Of a stretch of 64,000 bases of DNA, positions 14,847 through 22,793 are shown in pieces. Position 1 is the first letter of the stretch. Every line of letters begins with the position of its first letter. Position numbers and translations under genes: made by a program. Below the pieces are notes generated by a model that worked only from the letters and a program-made list of their open reading frames with translations, was not told where the DNA came from and did not search any database. This DNA is from Pontibacterium sp964228735 (GTDB lineage: Bacteria > Pseudomonadota > Gammaproteobacteria > Pseudomonadales > Balneatricaceae): contig NZ_CAXRBQ010000007.1 in NCBI RefSeq assembly GCF_964228735.1, positions 1 to 64,000 of the forward strand, in the 5' to 3' direction.

Positions 14847-14864
14847 GATTCAGTAAAGATTCAG
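14847..14864 (+). promoter_or_regulatory. perfect 7-bp direct repeat, candidate response-regulator site
   Basis: GATTCAG (14847-14853) is repeated exactly after a 4-bp TAAA spacer (14858-14864). The 11-bp period is the layout recognised by OmpR/PhoB-family dimers. It lies 73-90 bp before the first gene of the two-component operon, which encodes an OmpR-family regulator, so autoregulation is a reasonable inference. Confidence 0.5.
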
Positions 14865-14936
14865 ACGCCGCCCCTTACCCTGAGGTCATTCTTAAAACGA
14901 TCCCGAAGGGGCCTGCTTAGCAGGAGGAGTGACGTT

Positions 14937-15494
14937 ATGAAAAAGCTGATACTGACCACCCTGCTCAGCGCAGGGCTGATTGTGACTCAGGCCGAGGCCG
15001 GTCATCGTGGAAACGGACATCATAAACATCACAAGGATTACGATTACGCCCGCGTTGTGCATGTCGAACCGATCTACCAGCGTGTCGAACGCAGCATTCC
15101 ACGCGAAAGCTGTTGGACCGAGCGGGTTGCCTACGAGCAGCCGCACCGCTATCGCAACGACTCATACACCGATGAACTTATCGGCGGGCTGATTGGCGGT
15201 GCAATAGGGAACGCGGTTGGCCACAATAAGACTAACAAGAAGGTACAGGCGGTAATTGGTGCGGCGATTGGTGCTTCGATCGCACACGATATTAACCGTC
15301 CCCGTGGCGGCGGCTACAATGTAAGCTACCGCGATGAGCAGCGTTGCGCGGTCACCCATGATGTGGAGTATCATGAGCAGGTTTCAGGATACCACGTGAC
15401 CTATCGCTACCACGGTCAGGAGTACCAGACCCGGACACACAGACATCCGGGAAAACGGATTAAAGTACGGGTGGACGTAACACCCGTTCACTGA
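14937..15494 (+). CDS. exported glycine-zipper 2TM protein
   Basis: The 185-residue protein has a cleavable signal peptide (MKKLILTTLLSAGLIVTQAEA) and a histidine-rich segment (HHKHHKDYDY). A glycine-zipper block follows near residues 83-120 (LIGGLIGGAIGNAVGHNKT, then AVIGAAIGASIAHDINR), and the C-terminus is basic and tyrosine-rich. This is the architecture of Rickettsia 17-kDa-antigen-like envelope proteins. The histidines could bind metal. The ribosome-binding site (AGGAGG) is partly inside a small hairpin. It heads the operon with the PepSY protein and the two-component system, so it may be a target or accessory of that system. Confidence 0.85.
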   Translation: MKKLILTTLLSAGLIVTQAEAGHRGNGHHKHHKDYDYARVVHVEPIYQRVERSIPRESCWTERVAYEQPHRYRNDSYTDELIGGLIGGAIGNAVGHNKTNKKVQAVIGAAIGASIAHDINRPRGGGYNVSYRDEQRCAVTHDVEYHEQVSGYHVTYRYHGQEYQTRTHRHPGKRIKVRVDVTPVH

Positions 15495-15516
15495 GTTTCA
15501 GTTTAAGGGGTTGGCA

Positions 15517-15828
15517 ATGTTCAGACAGTTTGGTTTTTCAGCGGCAACTGCGCTGGGAGTGTTGGGTTTGAGCGCAGTATTGGCGGTCAGTCCGGCGGTA
15601 TCCGCACAGCCCGCAGCCAACCCTGTTGCACCCATTGAGTTAGCCGCCAGTTCGATCAGCCTGCAGCAGGCGGTCGCACGGGTGAAAAAACAGTATGGCG
15701 GACGGGTATTAAAAGCAGAGCCCGTCAGCATAAAAGGAAAAGCGGGCTATCGGATTCGTATGATGAACGACGGACGAATCCGTGAGTTTCTGGTGGACGC
15801 CAACAGCGGCAAGCTGATGCGTCCCTGA
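15517..15828 (+). CDS. secreted PepSY-domain protein
   Basis: The 103-residue protein has a signal peptide (about 1-30, with AVLAVSPAVSAQPAA) followed by one PepSY domain (ISLQQAVARVKKQYGGRVLK ... YRIRMMNDGRIREFLVDANSGK). PepSY proteins are periplasmic or outer-face modules, often encoded beside PhoP/PhoQ-like systems, where they may modulate the sensor or peptidases. The ATG at 15517 has AAGGGG six bases upstream; a TTG two codons earlier abuts that site and is less likely. It ends 22 bp before the response regulator. Confidence 0.88.
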   Translation: MFRQFGFSAATALGVLGLSAVLAVSPAVSAQPAANPVAPIELAASSISLQQAVARVKKQYGGRVLKAEPVSIKGKAGYRIRMMNDGRIREFLVDANSGKLMRP

Positions 15829-15850
15829 ATGGCCTGATTGAGGACACGAT

Positions 15851-16540
15851 ATGAAACTGCTGATTGTTGAGGATGAACCGGATCTGCGTCGCCAACTGGT
15901 ACGGGCGATGGAGGGGCGTGGCTACACGGTCGAAGATTGTGAAGACGGTGAAGAGGCACTCTATCTGGGACGGGAGTACCCCTACGATCTGGCGATTGTG
16001 GATCTGGGTCTACCGAAGTTGTCCGGCGTGGAAGTGATCAAACGCTGGCGCGCCGAGGAGAAGAAGTTTCCAATCATTATCCTTACTGCCCGTGGTGACT
16101 GGCAGGACAAGGTGGAAGGATTGGAAGCCGGTGCCGACGATTACGTGGTTAAACCCTTCCATATGGAAGAGCTGGCGGCACGCCTGAACGCACTGCTGCG
16201 CCGCGCGGCCGGACACGCCAAGCCGGTGTTTGAGTTTGGTCCGTTACGCATCGATACCAGCGGCCGCGTAGTGTATCGCCACGACGAGCCTGTCTCCCTG
16301 ACCAGCTACGAGTACAAAACCTTTGAATACCTGGTGCTGCATGCAGGCAAAACGGTTTCCAAGACCGAGCTGACCGAGCACCTCTACCACCAGGACTACG
16401 ACCGCGACAGCAATGTGCTGGAGGTTTTCATCCGTCGCTTGCGTCAGAAGCTGGACCCGGATCAGGATCTGCAACCGATCACTACAGTGCGTGGCATGGG
16501 TTACCGCTTTGATCTGAAGCCGGAACAGAAAGAGGGATGA
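15851..16540 (+). CDS. OmpR-family response regulator (PhoP-like)
   Basis: At 229 residues this is a full-length response regulator. The receiver domain has the acidic pocket (IVEDEPD), phospho-acceptor aspartate in LAIVDLGLPKLSG (near residue 51), T in IILTARG and K in DDYVVKPFHMEEL. The C-terminal winged-helix DNA-binding domain includes LTSYEYKTFEYLV and VRGMGYRFDL. It overlaps the histidine kinase gene by 4 bp. Similarity and neighbours suggest a PhoP-type regulator of envelope or cation responses; the exact stimulus is not visible. Confidence 0.94.
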   Translation: MKLLIVEDEPDLRRQLVRAMEGRGYTVEDCEDGEEALYLGREYPYDLAIVDLGLPKLSGVEVIKRWRAEEKKFPIIILTARGDWQDKVEGLEAGADDYVVKPFHMEELAARLNALLRRAAGHAKPVFEFGPLRIDTSGRVVYRHDEPVSLTSYEYKTFEYLVLHAGKTVSKTELTEHLYHQDYDRDSNVLEVFIRRLRQKLDPDQDLQPITTVRGMGYRFDLKPEQKEG

Positions 16541-17928
16541 TCGCACTCCGGTCACTGCGTTCCAAACTGTTCCGCTCAATCCAGGGGCGACTGCTGTTCG
16601 CCTCAGCATTGGTACTGCCAGTGGTGATGCTGCTGGCTGGCATCGCCCTGAAAAATGCCTACCACAGCAGTCAGGAAGTCGCCGTGAATGAGCGCTTGCA
16701 GCTGCAGGTGTACCTGTTGCTGGGCAGTATCGAGTTGGGCGATCAGCTCGCCGTACTGCCCCAGTCGTTGCAGGAACCGCGTTATGCACAGATCGGCTCC
16801 GGCCTGTACGGTGTTATCCACAGTGCTAACGGCAAGCTGCTCTGGCGTTCCGCCTCCTCCCGTCTGTTACCCGAAAATCAGCTACGTTACGAAACTTCGT
16901 TACCCAGCATATTTACGCCGGGTGCCTCGCAGTTTTCACATCAAGCGGATGCGGGGTTGTACCGTTACAGCTTCAGTGTGATCTGGGAGCAGAACGGTCG
17001 CGAGCAGGCGATGACCTTTACCGTGATGGAGTCCGACCAGGCGGTAAAAAAAGCGCTGGCGGCGTATTCGACCCAGTTGGCCATGTGGCTGATGGCGGTA
17101 CTGATGATCGCGTTGGTAGCGCAAGTGCTGATCATGCGTTGGGGCATCCAGCCGCTGAAAGGGTTGGCCCGTGACCTGAAACAGATCGAGCAGGGTGAAG
17201 CGGAAATCCTCACCGGTCGGTACCCGAACGAGGTGCAGGCGGTGACCGATAACCTCAATCGCCTGATCGAAAGCGAACGTCAGCAGCGCGAGCGCTACCG
17301 AAACACCCTGGGTGATCTGGCCCACAGTCTGAAAACACCGTTGGCGGTGATGCGTGGCGCCCGTGAAGAGCAGCTGGCACTGGAGCAGTACGGTGATGTG
17401 GTCGACGAACAGGTCGCACGTATGGATCAGATCGTGCAGTACCAGCTCTCCCGCGCTGTGAAATCACAGGGGCGTGTGCTAGCCCAGGCGGTGGTGGTAA
17501 AACCGCTGGTGGATCGCATGCTCACCGCGCTGGATAAAGTGTATCGCGATAAAGGTGTTCATTCTGAGGCGATGGTCAATGCGGACTTGGGCTTTGCTGG
17601 TGACGAACGTGACCTGATGGAGGTGTTGGGCAATCTGCTAGAGAACGCCTACAAATACGGGGATTCTCAGGTGTCCGTCGACGCGACATTGAACGGTGAC
17701 AGTCTGCAGCTCCTGATAGCCGACGATGGCCCCGGCGTAAGCCCGGAAGCACGGCAGGTGATTCTGGAGCGCGGTGCGCGACTGGATACCTCGATTCAGG
17801 GGCAGGGTATAGGTTTGTCGGTGGCTGTGGATATCATCAGCTCCTACGACGGAAAGCTCGAAGTGGCCGAGTCTAATCTGGGTGGGGCGTTGTTTAAGGT
17901 GACGCTGCCGGGTGGCAGCGTCGCGTAA
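16537..17928 (+). CDS. sensor histidine kinase (PhoQ-like)
   Basis: The 463-residue inner-membrane kinase has two membrane helices (about 22-43 and 182-205) around a ~140-residue periplasmic sensor, then a HAMP-like linker. The dimerisation/phospho-acceptor box is GDLAHSLKTPLAVMRG, with the histidine followed by S-L-K-T-P. The ATPase part has an N box (LENAYKYG), G1 (IADDGPGV) and G2 (GQGIGLSVAVDI). It partners the response regulator upstream, with ATGA overlap. The HSLKTP phospho-acceptor form, instead of HELRTP, is shared with PhoQ-type kinases. Confidence 0.94.
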   Translation: MIALRSLRSKLFRSIQGRLLFASALVLPVVMLLAGIALKNAYHSSQEVAVNERLQLQVYLLLGSIELGDQLAVLPQSLQEPRYAQIGSGLYGVIHSANGKLLWRSASSRLLPENQLRYETSLPSIFTPGASQFSHQADAGLYRYSFSVIWEQNGREQAMTFTVMESDQAVKKALAAYSTQLAMWLMAVLMIALVAQVLIMRWGIQPLKGLARDLKQIEQGEAEILTGRYPNEVQAVTDNLNRLIESERQQRERYRNTLGDLAHSLKTPLAVMRGAREEQLALEQYGDVVDEQVARMDQIVQYQLSRAVKSQGRVLAQAVVVKPLVDRMLTALDKVYRDKGVHSEAMVNADLGFAGDERDLMEVLGNLLENAYKYGDSQVSVDATLNGDSLQLLIADDGPGVSPEARQVILERGARLDTSIQGQGIGLSVAVDIISSYDGKLEVAESNLGGALFKVTLPGGSVA

Positions 17929-17953
17929 CTTATCGAGACCTGTCAAAAGGCCT

Positions 17954-18970
17954 TTATTCTTCAGTTTGCTCCAGCAGTTTTACCCGGTCGTCGGTGGCCG
18001 GGTGGGAGCTGAGCCAGCCTGCCTGACCGTTGCCGCCTGCAGCGGATTCCATCGCGGCGAGCAGACGCCCCAGATGTGCACTGTCGATACCGTGGCGGAT
18101 CATGTAGTCCTTGGCAAAACGGTCTGCCTCTTCCTCAAAATCCCGCGAATAGTGTGCTTCGATCATCATGGTTGGTAATGCGGCCAGCACAGTAGTGGCC
18201 AGGCTGGTATCCCCGGTCACCGCTGTGACGATCAGCGGGTAGGTGCTGCTCTGCAGAATCATCCGTAGGCTGTGGCGGTGTTCCACATGTCCCACTTCAT
18301 GGGCCAGTACCCCCAGAATTGCGTCTGGATGCTCGGCCAGCTCGATCAACTGATCGGTAATCAGAATATCCCCCGAGGGCAGTGCCAGGGCATTGGCGCC
18401 GATGGTATGCCCTGCGTCACGGAAGTGCAGCTTGTATATAAAGTCGGAAGACTGCTCCGCCACCAGTGCCCTGAAGCGGGTACGGATCGCGGCTTGCTGT
18501 TCGTCCGGTAGCTGGCTGGGGCCAAAGATGCGGGCTTTTTCGAAGAAGGTGAGGGTTTCCTCACCCAGCTCCTGGGTGATCTCAGCGGGCAAGCGTTGGG
18601 CCACCTGGTTGGATAACGCAGGGACGCCTTCGGCGAGAAACCACCAGATAGCCAGTACCGTAATCACCACGGCAGCTGCCACGTAGCGCAGGCGGCTTTC
18701 CAGTATGTGGAGCACCCCGTGGGAGCGGGGTTGGGGATGGAATTGGCGGCACAGCTGATCGATCAGGTCGTTCTGGCTGGATTCCAGACGGGAACCGTCC
18801 GGCAGATCGAGAAAGCGTACGGTGTCACCGATCCGGGCGCTGACCTCCACCTGCTGCCAGCTCCAGCTCAGGTCATTGGGCAGGACAAAGCGTCCTGCCG
18901 CATCGATCTCCAAAACACACTGGGTGCGCTTGGAGGTCTGGCCGTCGTAGAAGTACGCTTCCAGCTGCAT
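17954..18970 (-). CDS. M48-family membrane metalloprotease
   Basis: The 338-residue protein has a cytoplasmic N-terminal region of ~95 residues, a membrane helix (about 97-115), and an M48 peptidase domain. The zinc motif HEXXH appears as LAHEVGHVEHRH, and the third ligand is probably the glutamate of DFEEEADRFA. Related proteins (HtpX, BepA/LoiP group) control membrane or envelope protein quality. It overlaps the DUF898 gene by one base, an association seen in other Proteobacteria, so the two products may act together. Confidence 0.9.
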   Translation of the reverse strand: MQLEAYFYDGQTSKRTQCVLEIDAAGRFVLPNDLSWSWQQVEVSARIGDTVRFLDLPDGSRLESSQNDLIDQLCRQFHPQPRSHGVLHILESRLRYVAAAVVITVLAIWWFLAEGVPALSNQVAQRLPAEITQELGEETLTFFEKARIFGPSQLPDEQQAAIRTRFRALVAEQSSDFIYKLHFRDAGHTIGANALALPSGDILITDQLIELAEHPDAILGVLAHEVGHVEHRHSLRMILQSSTYPLIVTAVTGDTSLATTVLAALPTMMIEAHYSRDFEEEADRFAKDYMIRHGIDSAHLGRLLAAMESAAGGNGQAGWLSSHPATDDRVKLLEQTEE

Positions 18971-20007
18971 CAGACACCAAACTCCAGATCCAGTACTTCA
19001 CCCAACTCTTCACCCAGGGCGTTCTGCTGATCCTGTTGCACCTGAACGAACTGGTCCAGATCACCGGCAACCTGAGCCGTGGTGCAATCAGCGCGGTATC
19101 GCGCGACACGGATCATCGCCCAGGGTGTTGCCAGCCCCAGAGTCAGCACCATCACAATCATATTGCTGAAGAAAATCCAGAGGTAGGGCAGGGTTTTCAT
19201 GCGACTTTCAAACTGGTGCTCACCCAGCTGGGCATTGTTCACCGTGTAGTTGGTCACATGCACCTTGATGTAGGCATACACCAGGTAGTAGAACGGCAAA
19301 AGAAACAGCGGTAGCAGCGGCAGCATGGTTGGTACTGAGATCTCCACCATAAAAAACAGGATACCGGTGGAGATAGCCAGGAAAATGGCCGCCAGATAGA
19401 TCGAATAGAACGCCCCAGCTTTTAGCTGTGCTGAAAATGGAGTTTTACCAAAGCGGCTGTTGTTCACCAGCCAGCGCTGCTGACGACAGGCGGCATAAGG
19501 GTAAAGTAAACCCAAGGTCAGGGCGCTGCCAACGGGCAAGGCTACATAGGCGATCAATGCATCCACGTAGTTGCCGGTAAAACCAAGACGGATGTTGCGG
19601 TAGCGGGTGTTGAAATGGCGAAACATCATGGAACGTACGATGATCCATGGCATCACCAGGGCAAAGATCAGCAGAATTGGTAATCCCAGTATCGGCATGA
19701 TGCTTACAATAAGCTGATAGAGCATAAAGGCACCAAAGGCGATCAGGCGGCCCTTGAGAATCTGCATCGGCTGGGCGGTGTATTCGAAGCGGGAATCCCC
19801 CAGTGAGGTGTGCCCGTAGAAATACTGGTTGGTACGCACCTTGGCCCAGGCGGAGTAGATACCCAGGGTGATGATGGTCAGGCAGACGTTAACGATCCAG
19901 ATGCGAAAAAACTCACCGGCCTTGCCGTGAAACTGGAAATCGACCGGGTTGAGTTTGGGCTCAGCCGCCGGGGCTGGAGTGGCGTGGGTATCAACGGGCT
20001 CGTTCAT
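18970..20007 (-). CDS. DUF898 (YjgN-like) membrane protein
   Basis: The 345-residue multi-pass protein starts with a proline/alanine-rich cytoplasmic tail and then has FQFHGKAGEFFRIWIVNVCL, ITLGIYSAWAKVRTNQYFYG and the repeated membrane segments of the DUF898/YjgN family. A duplicated motif is visible near the C-terminus (VTLGLATPWAMIRVARYRA). The function of the family is unknown. It is transcribed immediately upstream of the M48 peptidase with a one-base overlap. Confidence 0.9.
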   Translation of the reverse strand: MNEPVDTHATPAPAAEPKLNPVDFQFHGKAGEFFRIWIVNVCLTIITLGIYSAWAKVRTNQYFYGHTSLGDSRFEYTAQPMQILKGRLIAFGAFMLYQLIVSIMPILGLPILLIFALVMPWIIVRSMMFRHFNTRYRNIRLGFTGNYVDALIAYVALPVGSALTLGLLYPYAACRQQRWLVNNSRFGKTPFSAQLKAGAFYSIYLAAIFLAISTGILFFMVEISVPTMLPLLPLFLLPFYYLVYAYIKVHVTNYTVNNAQLGEHQFESRMKTLPYLWIFFSNMIVMVLTLGLATPWAMIRVARYRADCTTAQVAGDLDQFVQVQQDQQNALGEELGEVLDLEFGV

Positions 20008-20058
20008 GTATTGGGATCCTTGAACTTGGTTTTAGGCCACTTCCTGCGGCCATGGAAG

Positions 20059-20080
20059 GGCGTGCCACAGCGGGCACGCC
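20059..20080 (-). terminator. hairpin after argA
   Basis: GGCGTGCC (20059-20066) and GGCACGCC (20073-20080) form an 8-bp stem with a 6-nt loop, 7 bp beyond the argA stop. No T-run follows, so it may be a weak terminator or an mRNA-end stabilising hairpin. Confidence 0.45.
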
Positions 20081-20086
20081 AAATTA

Positions 20087-21424
20087 TTATAGTGGCTTGG
20101 CGAACACCTTGGAGTTTCGCTGCAGGTTATAGAGCGATTTTTTCTCGGTTGGCAGGGCATCAACGGCCTGCTCTTTAAAGCCGCGTTCGACGAACCAGTG
20201 GGCGGTGCGGGTGGTGAGTACAAACAGCCGCTCCAGCCCGATCTGACGGGCCTGTGCTTCCACCGCCTGCAGCAACATATCGCCACGATCACCACCGCGG
20301 TATTGCGGGTCGATCACCACACAGGCCAATTCGCCCACCTTGTCCTGCTTGAACGGGTAGAGGGCGGCGCAGCCTATGATGGCGCCGTCGCGCTCAATCA
20401 GGGTAAAGCGGCTGATCTCACTTTCCAGCAGTTCGCGGGAGCGACGCACCAGTACGCCCTGTTCCTCCAGCGGCTGGATCATCTCCAGCAAACCACCCAC
20501 ATCTTCGATGGTGGCCTGACGGATCTGTTCGTAGGATTCCTGCAGCACCATGGTGCCGGAACCCTCGCGGGTGAACAGTTCGGTGAGCAGGGCTCCGTCC
20601 TCCTGGTAGCTGATCAGGTGGCAGCGGTTGACGCCACCGCGGCAAGCCTGAACGGCAGCATGCAGGTGACGGGACAACTCAGTATGGGGTTCGTCGGTCT
20701 GGTCGAGACCGGCCAGGTAGTTGCTCACCAGGCGCTCGGCGGTGCGGGTCAGCAGCTCGCTGCGCAGTTCATTCTTGCTATCAAACACACCTTGGTCGGC
20801 ACCAAACAGCAGCAGCTTGTCCGCGTTCAGGGAAGTCGCTGCTCGGGTGGCAACATCTTCGGTGGCCAGGTTGAAGATCTCTCCGGTGGGTGAGTAACCC
20901 AGATGGGAGAGCAGCACGATGTTGCCACTGTTGAGGTGGTGATTGATCGCTTCGGCGTCTATGCGGCGCACTTCGCCGGTATGCCGCAGATCCACACCGT
21001 CGTGCACGCCTACCGGGCGCGCCGTCATAAAGTTGCCGGAGACGACACGGATCTGGGCGCCGTGCATCGGGGTATTGGACAGGCCCATCGACAGCTTGGC
21101 TTCGATCTCGGTGCGCACGGATGCCGCCGCCTCGATCACGCAGCGCAGAGTTTCCTCATCGGTCACACGGCGGTGATGATGCAGGCGGGGTTTCAGGTTC
21201 TGCTGGGATAAACGGGCTTCGATCTGTGGTCGGGAGCCATGCACCAGCACCATGCGTACGCCCAGGCTGTTGAGCAGGGCGATGTCGTGCACAATGTGGT
21301 CAAAATTGGGATCGGCAACCGCTTCACCGCCCAACATCAGCACGAACACTTTTCCACGGTGCGCATTGATGTAGGGAGAGGAGTGACGGAACCAGTTAAC
21401 GTATTGTTTTATATCGTTTATCAC
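20087..21424 (-). CDS. argA: N-acetylglutamate synthase ArgA
   Basis: ArgA performs the first step of arginine synthesis, acetyl-CoA plus glutamate to N-acetylglutamate. The 445-residue protein has the two-domain form: an amino-acid-kinase-like N-terminal domain (FVLMLGGEAVADPNFDHIV, VLVHGSRPQIEARL) that binds the arginine inhibitor, and a C-terminal GNAT acetyltransferase domain (GCAALYPF, YRGGDRGDMLLQAVEAQAR). The ATG at 21424 overlaps the argE stop by 4 bp, so both genes are co-translated. Feedback inhibition by arginine is known for this family. Confidence 0.96.
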   Translation of the reverse strand: MINDIKQYVNWFRHSSPYINAHRGKVFVLMLGGEAVADPNFDHIVHDIALLNSLGVRMVLVHGSRPQIEARLSQQNLKPRLHHHRRVTDEETLRCVIEAAASVRTEIEAKLSMGLSNTPMHGAQIRVVSGNFMTARPVGVHDGVDLRHTGEVRRIDAEAINHHLNSGNIVLLSHLGYSPTGEIFNLATEDVATRAATSLNADKLLLFGADQGVFDSKNELRSELLTRTAERLVSNYLAGLDQTDEPHTELSRHLHAAVQACRGGVNRCHLISYQEDGALLTELFTREGSGTMVLQESYEQIRQATIEDVGGLLEMIQPLEEQGVLVRRSRELLESEISRFTLIERDGAIIGCAALYPFKQDKVGELACVVIDPQYRGGDRGDMLLQAVEAQARQIGLERLFVLTTRTAHWFVERGFKEQAVDALPTEKKSLYNLQRNSKVFAKPL

Positions 21425-22575
21425 AGGCAGTACTTGGCAATCATTTGCTCTAATATCGCTACTGTAGGCTTAATCTGGTCAAAAGCCAAATACTCGTCCG
21501 GCTGGTGCGCCTGATCGATGGAGCCCGGCCCCATGACGATGGTGTCCATGCCCAAGCCCTGCAGGAACGGGGCTTCGGTACCAAATGCAACACTCTGGGC
21601 GGTGTAACCGGTGAGCTTTTCGGCGGTTTGTACCAGCTCCGAGCTGGCATCGTTCTGGAACGGTGGAATTCCAGGGAACAGGGATTCGGCACTGATCTGC
21701 ACGCCAAACTGTTCCTCCAGCGGTTTAACCCGCTGGGCGATGGATTCGCGCAGGTTGTCGATATTCATGCCGGGCAGTGGTCGTAGATCGTACTCCAGCT
21801 CACACTGGCCGCAGATGCGGTTTGGGTTGTCGCCGCCGTGAATGCAACCCAGATTGAGGGTGGGCACGCTCACGGCGAAGTCGCTGTTCTGGTAAGTGGA
21901 TTGCAATTCCTTGCGGAAGTCGATCAGGGTGCCCAGCACCGAGTGCATCGCTTCCAAGGCGTTATTACCCAATGAGGGATCGGAGGAGTGGCCGGAACTG
22001 CCGGTGATACGCACCGACTCCATCATCATCCCTTTGTGCATATAGATAGGGCGCAGACCGGTTGGCTCTCCAATCACGGCATAACGGGCCTTCGGTTTGC
22101 CTGCTTCAGCCAGGGCGCGGGCGCCATTCATGGAACTCTCTTCATCGGCTGTCGCCAGGATGATCAGCGGCTGCTGCAGGGGCTGGTCGATAAACTTTTT
22201 CGCTGCGGCAATCGCCAGTGGGAAGAAACCTTTCATGTCGCAGGTGCCGAGGCCGTAAAAACGGTTGTCCCTCTCGGTCAGGCGGAACGGGTTGCTCGCC
22301 CAGAGCTCGTCGTTGTAGGGCACGGTGTCGGTGTGGCCCGATAGCACCAGACCACCCGGGCCACTGCCCAATGTAGCGATCAGGTTGGCTTTATTTTCTG
22401 CGCCTGGGATCGGCATGACTTCCGTTTTGAAGCCCAGGTCGGAGAGCCAGTTTTCCAGCTTTTCGATTACGTCCAGGTTGCTCTGGTCGAGGCTGGGATT
22501 GGTGCAGCTGACAGATGGTGAAGCGATCAGTTCGGCCAGCATGGTGACGATATCAGGGCAGGTAGGGGAGGTCAT
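21421..22575 (-). CDS. argE: acetylornithine deacetylase ArgE
   Basis: This M20-family metal-dependent hydrolase removes acetate from N-acetylornithine in the linear arginine pathway. The 384-residue protein starts at MTSPTCPDIVTMLAELIASP with GGAG just upstream; the open frame reaches 22629, but that part is not conserved. Metal/catalytic motifs are SGHTDTVP, GTCDMKGFF, ATADEESSMNGA and AVIGEPTGL. It is immediately upstream of argA with a 4-bp overlap, so the enzymes making and removing the acetyl group are made together. Confidence 0.95.
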   Translation of the reverse strand: MTSPTCPDIVTMLAELIASPSVSCTNPSLDQSNLDVIEKLENWLSDLGFKTEVMPIPGAENKANLIATLGSGPGGLVLSGHTDTVPYNDELWASNPFRLTERDNRFYGLGTCDMKGFFPLAIAAAKKFIDQPLQQPLIILATADEESSMNGARALAEAGKPKARYAVIGEPTGLRPIYMHKGMMMESVRITGSSGHSSDPSLGNNALEAMHSVLGTLIDFRKELQSTYQNSDFAVSVPTLNLGCIHGGDNPNRICGQCELEYDLRPLPGMNIDNLRESIAQRVKPLEEQFGVQISAESLFPGIPPFQNDASSELVQTAEKLTGYTAQSVAFGTEAPFLQGLGMDTIVMGPGSIDQAHQPDEYLAFDQIKPTVAILEQMIAKYCL

Positions 22576-22752
22576 AGAGTCTCCGTTCTTCTTGTTATAT
22601 GACCGGGACCGCGACAGCACACACGGCATGTTCTTTCTATTGTGCTACCAATGACGACAAGGGTCTATGCCAAGCCACGGAAAGTTGTAGGGCTGGAAGC
22701 AGCACTGACAAAAAGGAAAAGAAGAAGGAGGGGCAAGTTGGTGGGGAAAGCG

Positions 22753-22777
22753 ACGAGGGGCGCATGGCACCCCTCGT
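22753..22777 (-). terminator. GC-rich hairpin after pit
   Basis: ACGAGGGGCGC and GCACCCCTCGT pair over 11 bp with one mismatch and a 3-nt loop, 16 bp beyond the pit stop codon. The downstream sequence is pyrimidine-rich rather than a pure T-run. The remaining gap up to argE shows no gene. Confidence 0.5.
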
Positions 22778-22793
22778 GGAGATCGGCAGAGTC

